Shown: positions 1 to 8,666, counted from the first letter of the stretch. The stretch: DNA of 64,000 nt from Neopararhizobium haloflavum (GCF_002750855.1 NZ_NWUC01000005.1:1-64000); one strand, 5' to 3'. Made by a program: numbers and translations. Notes: generated by a model from the sequence alone, not told the origin.

Positions 1-86
1 CATCGACAACCCGTTCGGCACGAGGTCGTCACCCATGTCTTAGGTACATTCTGTTACCCATGTCTCCGGGTCGTACCCCGGAAAAA
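1..86. mobile_element. possible terminal fragment of an insertion sequence (IS481-like)
   Basis: A 10-base direct repeat, ACCCATGTCT, occurs at 31-40 and 56-65, and the stretch has the look of non-coding ends seen beside IS481-type elements in alphaproteobacteria. That resemblance is from memory and is not proven here. No transposase is visible because the window starts here; one frame closes at a TAG at 41-43 and might be the tail of one. The fragment abuts the 3' end of a tRNA-Arg gene, a common insertion neighbourhood. Confidence 0.3.
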
Positions 87-163
87 TGGCGACCCCTGCA
101 GGATTCGAACCTGCGACCATCGGCTTAGAAGGCCGGTGCTCTATCCAGCTGAGCTAAGGGGCC
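87..163 (-). tRNA. tRNA-Arg (anticodon TCT)
   Basis: The reverse strand folds as a complete cloverleaf: a 7-bp acceptor stem (GGCCCCT with AGGGGTC, one G-U pair), a D arm, an anticodon stem-loop CCGGC-CTTCTAA-GCCGA with TCT at the anticodon, and a T arm containing GGTTCGAATCC. The 3' CCA is encoded at 87-89. TCT reads AGA codons, which are rare in a GC-rich genome. It lies 13 bases after the stop of the NDUFS4-like gene and may share its transcript. Confidence 0.97.
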
Positions 164-176
164 GCGTCGCCCGGGA

Positions 177-482
177 TCAGTGCGTCCAGGGGATCTTGCG
201 ATCATATTTGAAGTTGTCGGAATAGGCGACACGCACGCGCTTGGGCTCTTTCGGCTCTACCAGACGATAGGCGATGCCATGGCGCTCGGCGTAGGCGATG
301 GCCGCCTCGCGGGTGTCGAAGCTCATGCGAATCTGCTGCTTCATGTCGCGCGAGGACGTGTAGCCCATCATCGGGTCGATGGCGCGCGGGATTTCCGGAT
401 CGTATTCCAAAAGCCAGTCCTGCGTGCGCGCCTTGCCCGACTGCATTGCGGTCTTGGCGGGACGGTAGATCTTGGCGGACAT
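177..482 (-). CDS. ETC complex I subunit, NDUFS4-like
   Basis: A 101-residue protein of the ETC_C1_NDUFS4 family, the bacterial counterpart of the mitochondrial 18-kDa accessory subunit of NADH:ubiquinone oxidoreductase, which sits on the peripheral arm near the flavin/FeS subunits. Visible family marks are an N-terminal AKIYRPAKTAMQSG, W23 followed by LLEYDP, a central stretch around residues 43-66 where the family has its W..S.D..Q pattern (here YTSSRDMKQQ), and the C-terminal DNFKYDRKIPWTH. The ATG at 482 is chosen because reading further upstream would run through tRNA-Pro. The nuo operon is not in the window, so this is a detached accessory subunit. Confidence 0.92.
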   Translation of the reverse strand: MSAKIYRPAKTAMQSGKARTQDWLLEYDPEIPRAIDPMMGYTSSRDMKQQIRMSFDTREAAIAYAERHGIAYRLVEPKEPKRVRVAYSDNFKYDRKIPWTH

Positions 483-531
483 CAGCGGCGCTCCGTGCTT
501 CGACAATGGCCTGAGAACGACCCGGTCATCA

Positions 532-608
<77 letters not shown>

Positions 609-629
609 GATGCCGATGACGACGGGTGG

Positions 630-658
630 GGGATACACGCTTCATCGCCCGCCCGCAA
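630..658 (-). promoter_or_regulatory. predicted sigma-70 promoter of tRNA-Pro
   Basis: On the minus strand TTGCGG (653-658) and TATCCC (630-635) are separated by exactly 17 bases. The -35 is the same hexamer as at the tRNA-Glu promoter at 3958. The -10 is weak. A start near 623 would leave a leader of about 15 bases before the mature tRNA. Confidence 0.5.
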
Positions 659-712
659 CCGCATTTTGCCGCCACAGACATATCCCGGCAGCGGGCCGGA
701 ACCGTGACGCTG

Positions 713-1186
713 TCAGTCGGTCCCGTCGATGACCGGGTGGGACACACGGTCGCCTTCGGCAAGCCCGATTTCCTCAGCCGTGCCGCCATTGAGTTCGAGC
801 ACATAGCGGATCGGTTCCGGGGCGGAAATCACGGTCTCGGACATCGGCTCGGCGTTCTCGTGAAAACCGGCAACGGTGCCGTCCTCCCGGATGAACAGCA
901 TGTCGAGCGGGATCAGCGTGTTCTTCATCCACATGGAGACTGGGCGAACGCTTTCGAACCGGAAGAGCATGCCATGATCATCTTCCATGCTCTCGCGGTT
1001 CATCAGGCCAATGGCTCGCTCCCGTCCGTCGAGCGCCAGCTCCACCGTATAGTCGAATTGCCCGTCTGCCGTCTCGATCACCAGCGGATCGGCGGAAGTC
1101 TCGTGTTCCTGTGCGACGGCTAGGATTGGCAGGCAGGCGCACAGCGCAACGGCCGCACCAAGGGCGAGAGGACGAACGTGAAACAT
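713..1186 (-). CDS. DUF192 family secreted protein
   Basis: A 157-residue protein with an N-terminal signal peptide (hydrophobic residues 5-24, cleavage likely after AVA-Q near 25), so it should act in the periplasm or at the inner membrane. The rest is a DUF192 domain: conserved RAIGLMNRESM (57-67), GMLFRF (72-77), the hallmark MWMKNT (85-90) followed by PLDMLFI, and VLELNGG (129-135). The molecular function of DUF192 is not established. The gene lies 21 bases downstream of the cold-shock gene and is probably co-transcribed with it. Confidence 0.88.
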   Translation of the reverse strand: MFHVRPLALGAAVALCACLPILAVAQEHETSADPLVIETADGQFDYTVELALDGRERAIGLMNRESMEDDHGMLFRFESVRPVSMWMKNTLIPLDMLFIREDGTVAGFHENAEPMSETVISAPEPIRYVLELNGGTAEEIGLAEGDRVSHPVIDGTD

Positions 1187-1207
1187 GGCGGCTCTTTCGC
1201 TTTTGCG

Positions 1208-1792
1208 TCAGTGCGACTTGGGAAACGGCGTTTCCGTATCGGGGTGAATTTCGGCAGCCATAAGGCCTTTGGCCCCCGGACCATAGCGCACCAGCACGAC
1301 CTGACCGGGTCTGAGCTCGGCAAGGCCGAACCGGCGCAACGTCTCCATGTGGACGAAGATGTCCTCGGTCCCCTCGCCGCGCGTGACGAAGCCGAATCCC
1401 TTGGTGCGGTTGAACCACTTGACGATGGCGCGCTCGAGCCCGCTGGTCGCCGTCACCTGGACGCGCGTGCGCGCCGGCGGCAATTGAGACGGATGCGGTA
1501 CGTTGGACTGATCCATCGAAAGGACGCGGAACGCCTGGTAGCCACGCTCGCGCTTCTGGATTTCGCAAACGACTCGCGTGCCTTCCATGGCGGTCTGATA
1601 GCCATCACGCCTGAGGCAGGTCACATGGAGGAGAACGTCGTCCATCCCGTTGTCGGGCACGATGAACCCAAAACCCTTGGCGACATCGAACCACTTGATA
1701 ACACCGGAAATTTCGATCAGGTCGACGGGCTCGCCAACGATGTGGCTATCCAACATCTCGTCTTTCTGCGAGGAACTGTCCCCCATCCCCAT
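1208..1792 (-). CDS. double cold-shock-domain nucleic-acid binding protein
   Basis: A 194-residue cytoplasmic protein with two cold-shock domains: domain 1 about residues 28-92 with RNP1 KGFGFI (39-44) and an RNP2-like VLLHV (53-57), and domain 2 about 118-185 with KGFGFV (131-136) and IFVHM (145-149). The family binds single-stranded RNA or DNA and melts RNA structure. Single-domain CspA is about 70 residues, so this is the tandem form seen in alphaproteobacteria. Two candidate ATG starts (1792 and 1786) follow an AAAGGCGG; the second has better spacing. It diverges from glyoxalase I across 184 bases. Confidence 0.92.
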   Translation of the reverse strand: MGMGDSSSQKDEMLDSHIVGEPVDLIEISGVIKWFDVAKGFGFIVPDNGMDDVLLHVTCLRRDGYQTAMEGTRVVCEIQKRERGYQAFRVLSMDQSNVPHPSQLPPARTRVQVTATSGLERAIVKWFNRTKGFGFVTRGEGTEDIFVHMETLRRFGLAELRPGQVVLVRYGPGAKGLMAAEIHPDTETPFPKSH

Positions 1793-1976
1793 CCGCCTTT
1801 GTTACTTAACGTCAAGCAACGTTGATTCTGTGACAGAAGATAACATTGCAATGGGCCGGCTGTGCAAGAGTTACTTTTCCATGAACAGGCCGGCGTGAAA
1901 ATTTCGACGCCGCCATTGCACCGGCGCCTCTGTCGTCTAGTTTGCCTGGCGGAAACCAAAAACATCGGAGAAGCCA

Positions 1977-2417
1977 ATGCGTTACCTGCACACCATGGTG
2001 CGCGTCAGCGACCTGGACGCTGCACTCGACTTTTATTGCAACAAGCTTGGGCTTGTGGAAATCCGCAGGTTGGAAAACGAAGGTGGCCGGTTCACGCTCG
2101 TGTTTCTTGCCGCACCGGAAGACCAGGAGCGGGCGGAACAGGAAAAGGCCCCGATGGTCGAGCTCACCTACAATTGGGATCCGGAGACGTATCAGGGCGG
2201 GCGCAATTTCGGCCACCTCGCCTATGTGGTCGACGACATCTATGCGCTTTGCCAGAAGCTGATGGACAGCGGCATCACCATCAACCGTCCCCCGCGAGAC
2301 GGCCATATGGCGTTCGTGCGCTCACCGGACGGCATCTCGATCGAGCTGCTGCAGAAGGGCGACAGCCTGCCCAGCCAGGAGCCATGGGCTTCGATGGAAA
2401 ACACCGGATCCTGGTAG
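1977..2417 (+). CDS. gloA: lactoylglutathione lyase (glyoxalase I)
   Basis: A 146-residue cytoplasmic enzyme converting the hemithioacetal of methylglyoxal and glutathione to S-lactoylglutathione. It is a single-chain two-module VOC fold. The four expected metal ligands are visible as H5, E62, H80 (FGHLAY) and E123 (SIELLQKG), and the length matches the bacterial nickel-type enzyme (about 135 residues). The ATG at 1977 follows a GGAGAAGCC ribosome site. It is monocistronic, with a strong hairpin after the stop. Confidence 0.95.
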   Translation: MRYLHTMVRVSDLDAALDFYCNKLGLVEIRRLENEGGRFTLVFLAAPEDQERAEQEKAPMVELTYNWDPETYQGGRNFGHLAYVVDDIYALCQKLMDSGITINRPPRDGHMAFVRSPDGISIELLQKGDSLPSQEPWASMENTGSW

Positions 2418-2433
2418 ATAACATGCATCGTCC

Positions 2434-2463
2434 GCGGGCCGGCAGCGCGATCTGCCGGTCCGC
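2434..2463 (+). terminator. predicted terminator hairpin after gloA
   Basis: A 12-bp stem with one G-T pair (2434-2445 with 2452-2463) closes a 6-base loop, 16 bases past the gloA stop. It is followed only by a weak T-rich stretch (AAGTTGTTC), so its efficiency is uncertain. Confidence 0.5.
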
Positions 2464-2647
2464 AAGTTGTTCATGGTTAACGTTTGATTGCGCACAGCCA
2501 TCGTTTCGCCCCAATTCGGATTGAATCAGAACAACACTATCGGGGACTGCAACAATTCCGTCGGCCTGGCATGGACAGCGCGTCGTTTCTTCCTATAGAA
2601 GCGTTGGCTGGCGTGTCTGAGACGCCATTTCAAGCGGGGAAGAATCA

Positions 2648-3862
2648 TTGCAGCGTCGCGCGAACCGCAGCACGAACCATCTTGCACACTTCAAGCTTCT
2701 GGCCATGGCGGGGTGCCTGGGAATAGTGGCCGGTTGCGCGGTCTCCGATGACGGGGCTCTTTCTATAGCACCGGGCGCAGCCGTCGAGACGGCCGGATCG
2801 TCATCCACAGAAGACATTCAGACCGCGGACGCACAAGCGGTCGCCGATGACGGCGAGAGCGCGACAGCTTCCGAAGGGAGCGCAGCGCAGGCGACGGCAG
2901 CAGCCGTCGACGATGAAAGCGCGGATGCAAGTGTAGCGGCCACCGATCAGGCGGCGCCAACAGACACAGCCGCTGAAGCGGCAAGTACCGAGACCGCAGC
3001 GCAACCGGTCGAGGTCGCAGCCGCTGATCCAGCGCAGCGGGATACACCGGTCGAAGCGGCCGAGGCCGAGCCAGCCGCCGCCGAGGATCGCGCACCCGCC
3101 GCGCTCGCCGTCGTCGCCGAACCCGAGAAAGCCCCCTCGCCCTTTGCCCGTCTTTTCTCCCGCTCCGGCAAGTCAGCCGAAAAGCCGGTGACCGAGCCCG
3201 CCTCGCCGCGTTCGGCCACGGCCGGAAGCCTGTTCGAAAGCGACCGGGGCGAAACGGAACAACCGGCCGGTGCCGCTGAGGCCGAAGAGCCGGCGGAACC
3301 CGAGACATCGCCGGTCACCACCGCATCCATCGCAACGAGCAAGCCGCAAGCGCGCTTGAGTGTGGCCGGCGGCGAAGCGCCCCTGCCCGGCGTGCGCGAA
3401 GTCAGCAGCCTCTATCAGCTCTCGCGGCGCGAAGGTTTCGACTACAACAGTTATGATGAGGAAAACGGCACCGTCCAGGTTGCCTCCGCCGTGGGCCTTG
3501 CCGCGCTTGCTGGCAGCCGGCTTGCCGTCCAGCACAAGAATGTCGACGTCTCCTGCCTGAAGCCCGGCCTCGTCCAGACGATTCGCCGGATAGAAGCCCA
3601 TTTCGGACGCCAGGTCGTCGTCACGTCAGGATATCGCAACAAATCGCACAACCGACGCGTCGGAGGTGCCCGCGAATCCAAGCACATGTCCTGCGAGGCA
3701 GCCGATATCCAGGTGGCTGGCGTCAGCAAGTGGCAGATTGCCGAGTTTGCGCGCAGCCTGCCGGGCCGTGGCGGGGTGGGCACATACTGCCACACGGAAT
3801 CGGTCCATGTGGACGTCGGCAGCAAGCGCGACTGGAACTGGCGCTGCCGCCGTCGCAACTAA
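2648..3862 (+). CDS. M15-type (YcbK/DUF882-like) peptidase domain lipoprotein
   Basis: A 404-residue predicted lipoprotein. A hydrophobic stretch (residues 15-29) ends in VAGC, with C30 as the likely lipidated cysteine. Residues about 35-240 are a low-complexity Ala/Glu/Thr/Asp/Pro-rich linker. The C-terminal part (about 265-400) is a peptidase M15 domain with the zinc triad H346 and D353 (SKHMSCEAADI) and H387 (SVHVDVG). Such domains cleave or bind peptidoglycan peptides; the exact substrate is unknown. The start is a TTG at 2648 preceded by a strong GGGGAAG; the next in-frame ATG would destroy the signal peptide. Confidence 0.87.
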   Translation: MQRRANRSTNHLAHFKLLAMAGCLGIVAGCAVSDDGALSIAPGAAVETAGSSSTEDIQTADAQAVADDGESATASEGSAAQATAAAVDDESADASVAATDQAAPTDTAAEAASTETAAQPVEVAAADPAQRDTPVEAAEAEPAAAEDRAPAALAVVAEPEKAPSPFARLFSRSGKSAEKPVTEPASPRSATAGSLFESDRGETEQPAGAAEAEEPAEPETSPVTTASIATSKPQARLSVAGGEAPLPGVREVSSLYQLSRREGFDYNSYDEENGTVQVASAVGLAALAGSRLAVQHKNVDVSCLKPGLVQTIRRIEAHFGRQVVVTSGYRNKSHNRRVGGARESKHMSCEAADIQVAGVSKWQIAEFARSLPGRGGVGTYCHTESVHVDVGSKRDWNWRCRRRN

Positions 3863-3913
3863 CGCATCCAACCCATTGTTTGCGTGAAGTTTCTGAGTGC
3901 CACGCGCCTCGTC

Positions 3914-3936
3914 TACCGCATCGCGGTACTTTTTTT
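3914..3936 (+). terminator. rho-independent terminator
   Basis: A 6-bp stem TACCGC/GCGGTA with a 3-base loop is followed after one base by seven consecutive T residues. It lies 52 bases after the M15 lipoprotein stop and separates that gene from the tRNA-Glu promoter. Confidence 0.65.
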
Positions 3937-3957
3937 CCACATAACGGGTTTTGGTGC

Positions 3958-3986
3958 TTGCGGAGACAAAATCCCCTGACTATAAG
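3958..3986 (+). promoter_or_regulatory. predicted sigma-70 promoter of tRNA-Glu
   Basis: TTGCGG at 3958-3963 and TATAAG at 3981-3986 are separated by 17 bases, a near-ideal alphaproteobacterial housekeeping promoter. The expected start near 3993 lies about 24 bases before the mature tRNA-Glu 5' end. Confidence 0.72.
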
Positions 3987-4016
3987 ACGCCCATCGCGGC
4001 GACGCGATCACGGCAT

Positions 4017-4091
4017 GCGCCCTTCGTCTATCGGTTAGGACGCCAGATTTTCATTCTGGAAAGAGGGGTTCGATTCCCCTAGGGCGTGCCA
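4017..4091 (+). tRNA. tRNA-Glu (anticodon TTC)
   Basis: A complete cloverleaf: acceptor GCGCCCT with AGGGCGT (one G-U pair), anticodon stem CCAGA/TCTGG with loop TTTTCAT and anticodon TTC, a T arm with GGTTCGATTCC, and CCA encoded at 4089-4091. It converges on recJ, whose stop lies 32 bases away. Confidence 0.97.
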
Positions 4092-4122
4092 CCCTCTCTT
4101 CGAAATTGTCTGTCGAACCGAC

Positions 4123-5913
4123 CTATGCGGGCGCTGCGTCCAGCAGGCGAAGCTGCACCCTTTGTGTGCCTTGCCAATGGTTGATCGCGATGCTGCCGGC
4201 GAAGTGGAACGTCGCGCCGCGCCCGGCCATCAAGGCCTGGCCAAGAGCCGTGTCAGCGGCCCTGAAAGCAATGCCACCGAGCCGTCCGCCGTCCGAACCC
4301 TGCACTTCAATGCGCAGATGATCCTGGCCGACAACCTGCGCATTGCTCAAGCGGTGACGCGGAAAGGCGAAGATCGGTTGAGCGTGGCCGGCGCCGTAGG
4401 GACCAGCCGCTTCCAGAGCATCCAACAATCCCACGGTCGCCCCGCTCGAAGACAACGCGCCATCGAGCTTCAACTCGCTGTCGGCCGTCAGCGCCTCGAT
4501 CTTAGACGTGGCGCGTTCCTCCAGGAACGTCCGCAGAGCACCAAGTTTGCAGCGTTCGACGGTCAGACCGGCCGCCATGGCATGCCCGCCGCCCTTGACC
4601 AGCAAACCCTGCTCCACAGCGCCGCGCACCAGCCGACCAAGATCGAAGCCTGCGATCGATCTGCCGGACCCGGTGCCACGCCCGCTCGAATCGAAGGCGA
4701 TCGCGAAGACCGGCCGGCGCAGTCGGTCTTTCAGTCGCGAGGCAATCAGACCGACGATACCGGGGTGCCAGCCATCCTTCGCGGTAACGAAGATGGCGGG
4801 ACCCGTGCCGGACGCGTATTCGTAGAGCGCTTCTGCTTCAGCCTCTTCCAGCATGGCGCGCTCCATAGCCTGACGCTCGCGGTTAAGGGCCTCGAGCTGC
4901 ACCGCAATCTCCTCGGCGGCCGCCGCATCGCCGAGCGTCAGCAGCCGACTGCCGAGCGCCGCATCACCGATGCGGCCGCCTGCGTTGATCCGCGGTCCCA
5001 GCAGGAAGCCGAAATGATAAGGCGTCAGCGGTCCGCCAACCCCGGCGCTGCGAACGAGAGCGGCAAGACCCGGGTTACCAAGATGACGCGCAGCGACCAG
5101 CCCTTTCACCACGTATGCGCGGTTGAGACCCTTGAGTGGCACCACGTCGCACACCGTCGCAAGGGCAACGAGATCGAGCCAGTTCAGCAAATTGAGACTG
5201 GCATGACCTGGCTGGTGCTCTTCGCGCAGGCGCCGAAGTGTCGCGACGAGGACCAGAAACACCACGCCGGCAGCGCACAGGTGGCCCTGCCCAGAAAGGT
5301 CATCTTCACGGTTTGGATTGACCAGCGCATGGCATGGCGGCAGATCGGCCGAGAGCTGGTGATGATCGATAACGATGACATCGACCCCCCGTTTGGCCGC
5401 CTCGGCCAGAGCATCGTGACTGGTCGAACCGCAATCGACGGTAACGATCAGCCTGGCGCCACGATCGATCAAGTCCCCGATGGCCCTGGCATTCGGGCCG
5501 TATCCCTCGAAAATCCGGTCCGGAATGTAAATATCCGACGGGACGGAGAAATGATCGAAGAAGCGCTTCATCAACGCCGATGCGCAGGCGCCGTCCACAT
5601 CGTAGTCGCCGAAGATGGCCACCGCCTCCCGGTCGCGGATTGCCCGCGACAGCCGTGTGACGGCCCGCTCCATGTCCGTCAGCGACTGCGGATCGGGCAT
5701 CAGCTTCTTCAACGTCGGATCAAGGAAATCCTGCGCCTCGTCCAGTCCGACACCGCGGCCGGCCAGAACCCGGGCGACGATCTCGGACATCCCGTAGCTT
5801 TGCGCCATGGCCAGCGCCCGGTTTCGGCCCGACTGGTCCAGTCGTTGGCTCCAGCGCTGGCCAGTCAGCGACATCTCGACGTCAAGAAAGGCCCGCTCCC
5901 GTTCCATCGGCAT
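4123..5913 (-). CDS. recJ: single-stranded-DNA-specific exonuclease RecJ
   Basis: A 596-residue 5'-3' ssDNA exonuclease used in recombinational repair and mismatch repair. DHH-superfamily metal motifs are clear: DYDVD (103-107), DCGS (160-163) and the DHH triplet (183-185). A DHHA1 region with GGGHAMAAG and the C-terminal OB-type domain follow. The reading frame stays open far upstream into the homoserine dehydrogenase gene, but RecJ-like sequence begins only at MPMERERAF; the ATGs at 5913 and 5907 are the realistic starts, with a GAGGAAC just upstream. It lies 52 bases after hom and is probably transcribed with it. Confidence 0.95.
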   Translation of the reverse strand: MPMERERAFLDVEMSLTGQRWSQRLDQSGRNRALAMAQSYGMSEIVARVLAGRGVGLDEAQDFLDPTLKKLMPDPQSLTDMERAVTRLSRAIRDREAVAIFGDYDVDGACASALMKRFFDHFSVPSDIYIPDRIFEGYGPNARAIGDLIDRGARLIVTVDCGSTSHDALAEAAKRGVDVIVIDHHQLSADLPPCHALVNPNREDDLSGQGHLCAAGVVFLVLVATLRRLREEHQPGHASLNLLNWLDLVALATVCDVVPLKGLNRAYVVKGLVAARHLGNPGLAALVRSAGVGGPLTPYHFGFLLGPRINAGGRIGDAALGSRLLTLGDAAAAEEIAVQLEALNRERQAMERAMLEEAEAEALYEYASGTGPAIFVTAKDGWHPGIVGLIASRLKDRLRRPVFAIAFDSSGRGTGSGRSIAGFDLGRLVRGAVEQGLLVKGGGHAMAAGLTVERCKLGALRTFLEERATSKIEALTADSELKLDGALSSSGATVGLLDALEAAGPYGAGHAQPIFAFPRHRLSNAQVVGQDHLRIEVQGSDGGRLGGIAFRAADTALGQALMAGRGATFHFAGSIAINHWQGTQRVQLRLLDAAPA

Positions 5914-5965
5914 CGTTTGCACCGCCTGTTCCTCGCCTCGACGGCCCAGCGTTTCGAGCGTCCCC

Positions 5966-7291
5966 TCAGCCCGATTTGGGCCGCTCGATACGGATGACCT
6001 GTGGCGCGCCTTCCAGATATCCCTCGTGCTTGATCGCATCGACGGCCGCCCGCACAGACGCTTCCGTCGTCGCATGCGTGACAAGCACGACGGTCTGGTG
6101 TCCGAGGCCGGACGGCGCATGGTGCTTGGCCCGCTGGACGATGGACTCAAGCGAAATCTTGTTGTCCGCCATGTTCTTGGCGATGGAAGCAAAAACGCCC
6201 GCGCGATCCTCGACCGTCAGGCGAATGAAGTACCCGCCCTCATGGCTGCGCATCTTGGCACGCTGATACGGCAGCAGTTTCGCTGCGGGCTGGCCAAGGG
6301 CCGGTCCATGCTGAAGCCCCGGACGGCTCTTGGCGATGTCGGCGATGTCGCCCATCACCGCCGATGCGGTGGCATCACCGCCCGCGCCAGGCCCCGACAT
6401 CAAAAGTTCGCCGAGGACGTCCGACTCGATCGCAACGGCATTGGTCACGCCGTCAACCTGAGCGATCACGGAATCCTTTGGTACCATGGTGGGATGAACG
6501 CGCTGTTCGATTCCCGACTCCGTTCGCTGCGCCACCCCCAGGAGCTTGATGCGGTAACCGAGATCGTCGGCAGCGCGGATATCCTCGATCGAGATGTTGG
6601 AAATCCCCTCGAGATAGATGTTGTCAGCCGATATTTCCGTGCCGAAGGCAAGGCTCGTCAGGATCGCAAGCTTGTGGGCCGTGTCGTTGCCTTCGATATC
6701 GAAGGTCGGGTCGGCTTCCGCATAGCCGAGGCGCTGCGCCTCCTTGAGGCATTCGGCAAAGGTGAAGCCTTCGCGCTCCATCTCCGTCAGGATATAGTTG
6801 CACGTCCCGTTCATGATCCCGTAGACGCGGCTCACGCGGTTGCCCGTCAGGGATTCCCGCATCGCCTTGATCACTGGAATGCCACCGGCGACCGCCGCTT
6901 CGAAGTTGAGCAGCACGCCCTTTTCCTCGGCGAGCCGTGCCAGCGCAACGCCGTGCCGGGCGAGCAGCGCCTTGTTGGCGGTGACGACGTGAACGCCGCG
7001 CTTCAAAGCGGCTTCGACGGCCAGATGCGCTGGATCGCCGTCACCACCGATCAGCTCGACGAAAACGTCGATCTGCGCATTCCTCGCAAGTTCGACCGGA
7101 TCGTCGAACCATTCCATCGCTCTCAGATCGATGCCGCGGTTGCGCTCCCGGTCGCGTGCCGCGACGGCGGTGATCACGATCTCGCGTCCACACGCGTCGG
7201 CCAGGAGCGCGTGGCGGGAGACCAGCACGCTCGCCAGCGCCGATCCCACGGTCCCAAGACCCGCGATGCCGATTCGAAGGGGTTCAGCCAT
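5966..7291 (-). CDS. hom: homoserine dehydrogenase
   Basis: A 441-residue NAD(P)-dependent oxidoreductase that reduces aspartate semialdehyde to homoserine, the branch point to threonine and methionine. There is an N-terminal Rossmann nucleotide site (GIAGLGTVGSAL), the catalytic homoserine dehydrogenase domain with GIMNGTCNYIL and EGIS/D motifs, and a C-terminal ACT domain (about 355-435) expected to give threonine feedback control. The length fits the monofunctional bacterial form. It follows the aminotransferase gene by 73 bases on the same strand, which suggests a shared operon in aspartate-family metabolism. Confidence 0.96.
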   Translation of the reverse strand: MAEPLRIGIAGLGTVGSALASVLVSRHALLADACGREIVITAVAARDRERNRGIDLRAMEWFDDPVELARNAQIDVFVELIGGDGDPAHLAVEAALKRGVHVVTANKALLARHGVALARLAEEKGVLLNFEAAVAGGIPVIKAMRESLTGNRVSRVYGIMNGTCNYILTEMEREGFTFAECLKEAQRLGYAEADPTFDIEGNDTAHKLAILTSLAFGTEISADNIYLEGISNISIEDIRAADDLGYRIKLLGVAQRTESGIEQRVHPTMVPKDSVIAQVDGVTNAVAIESDVLGELLMSGPGAGGDATASAVMGDIADIAKSRPGLQHGPALGQPAAKLLPYQRAKMRSHEGGYFIRLTVEDRAGVFASIAKNMADNKISLESIVQRAKHHAPSGLGHQTVVLVTHATTEASVRAAVDAIKHEGYLEGAPQVIRIERPKSG

Positions 7292-7364
7292 TCGTCAGTC
7301 CATTCATGTTCGGAAGGTCGCGGCGCCAGACGCACACCGCAACGTGATACCAGTGTCCGGCGCG

Positions 7365-8582
7365 CTAGCGCCGGGCGTTGAGCGGGATCACGTTGTGCAT
7401 CGTCTCGTCAGCCGATGCAAGAAAGCGCTTGATGTTGCGGGCCGCCTGCCGAATTCGGTGCTCGTTCTCCACCAGGGCGATCCGGACATAGTCATCCCCC
7501 TGTTCGCCGAAACCGATACCCGGCGCAACGGCGACATCCGCCTTTTCGACCAGAATCTTCGAGAATTCCAGCGACCCGAGCGGCTTGAACGCTTCGGGCA
7601 CGGGCACCCACGCGAACATCGTCGCTGCGGGCGGAGGAACCTGCCAGCCTGCCTTGCCGAAGCTCTCGACCAGAACGTCACGGCGGCGCCGATAAACGTT
7701 GCGGACGTCCTCGATCTCCGACCCATCACCATTGAGCGCGGCCGCCGCGGCGACCTGGATCGGTGTGAAGGCGCCATAGTCGAGATAGGATTTGACCCGG
7801 GTAAGAGCCGCGATCAGCCGTTCGTTGCCGACAGCAAAGCCCATGCGCCAACCGGGCATCGAGAAGGTCTTGGACATCGAGGTGAACTCGACGGCCACGT
7901 CCATGGCGCCCGGCACCTCAAGCACCGAAGGCGGCGGTGTCCCGTCGAAGTATATTTCCGAATAGGCCAGATCGGAGAGGATGATGATATCGTGCTTGCG
8001 CGCCTGGGCCACCGCTTCCTTGTAGAAGTCGAGCGTTGCAACATACGCCGTCGGGTTCGACGGATAGTTCAGGATGAGCGCCAGCGGCTTGGGGATCGAA
8101 TGGCGGATTGCGCGATCGAGCGCGACGAAGAAGCTGTCGTCCGGCTTGACGGCCATCGAGCGGATCACACCGCCGGCCATCAGGAAACCGAACGCATGTA
8201 TCGGATAGGTCGGATCGGGACACAGAACGACATCGCCCGGCGCTGTGATCGCCTGGGCCATGTTCGCAAAGCCCTCCTTCGAACCGAGTGTGGCGACGAC
8301 CTGTGTGTCCGGGTTGAGTTTCACGCCAAAGCGGCGGGCATAGTAAGCCGCCTGCGCACGCCGCAACCCCGGAATGCCTTTGGACGAGGAATACCGATGC
8401 GTGCGGGGATCGCGCACGACGTCGCACAATTTGTCGACGATACTCTTCGGTGTCGGCAGGTCCGGGTTCCCCATCCCGAGATCGATGATGTCAGCGCCAC
8501 CGGCTCGCGCGTTCGCCTTGAGGCGGTTGACCTGCTCGAAGACGTAAGGGGGCAGACGGCGAACTTTGTGAAATTCTTCCAT
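7365..8582 (-). CDS. class I/II PLP-dependent aminotransferase (AlaC/LL-DAP aminotransferase-like)
   Basis: A 405-residue fold-type I aminotransferase. The PLP lysine is K238 in SMSKTF, followed by GWRMGF with R246; N176 (NYPSNPT), D204 and Y207 (LSDLAYSEIYF) complete the cofactor pocket. Sequence style matches the alanine/LL-diaminopimelate aminotransferase-like group. Substrate cannot be fixed from sequence; placement directly upstream of homoserine dehydrogenase suggests an amino-acid biosynthetic role such as pyruvate or glutamate transamination. The ATG at 8582 is used; no better internal start is apparent. Confidence 0.9.
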   Translation of the reverse strand: MEEFHKVRRLPPYVFEQVNRLKANARAGGADIIDLGMGNPDLPTPKSIVDKLCDVVRDPRTHRYSSSKGIPGLRRAQAAYYARRFGVKLNPDTQVVATLGSKEGFANMAQAITAPGDVVLCPDPTYPIHAFGFLMAGGVIRSMAVKPDDSFFVALDRAIRHSIPKPLALILNYPSNPTAYVATLDFYKEAVAQARKHDIIILSDLAYSEIYFDGTPPPSVLEVPGAMDVAVEFTSMSKTFSMPGWRMGFAVGNERLIAALTRVKSYLDYGAFTPIQVAAAAALNGDGSEIEDVRNVYRRRRDVLVESFGKAGWQVPPPAATMFAWVPVPEAFKPLGSLEFSKILVEKADVAVAPGIGFGEQGDDYVRIALVENEHRIRQAARNIKRFLASADETMHNVIPLNARR

Positions 8583-8666
8583 GGTCTCGATCCGGGAAGT
8601 GGGCGACGCAGTAACCCTACGTCATGCAGACCCATTGCGTCCAATCGGCAACAAATGCAAGGCCGC

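Noticed and set aside
4123-6192. RecJ with a 93-residue N-terminal extension
   Set aside because: The extension is the antiparallel-free frame inside homoserine dehydrogenase, rich in Arg/Ser, and unlike RecJ; the real start is near 5913.
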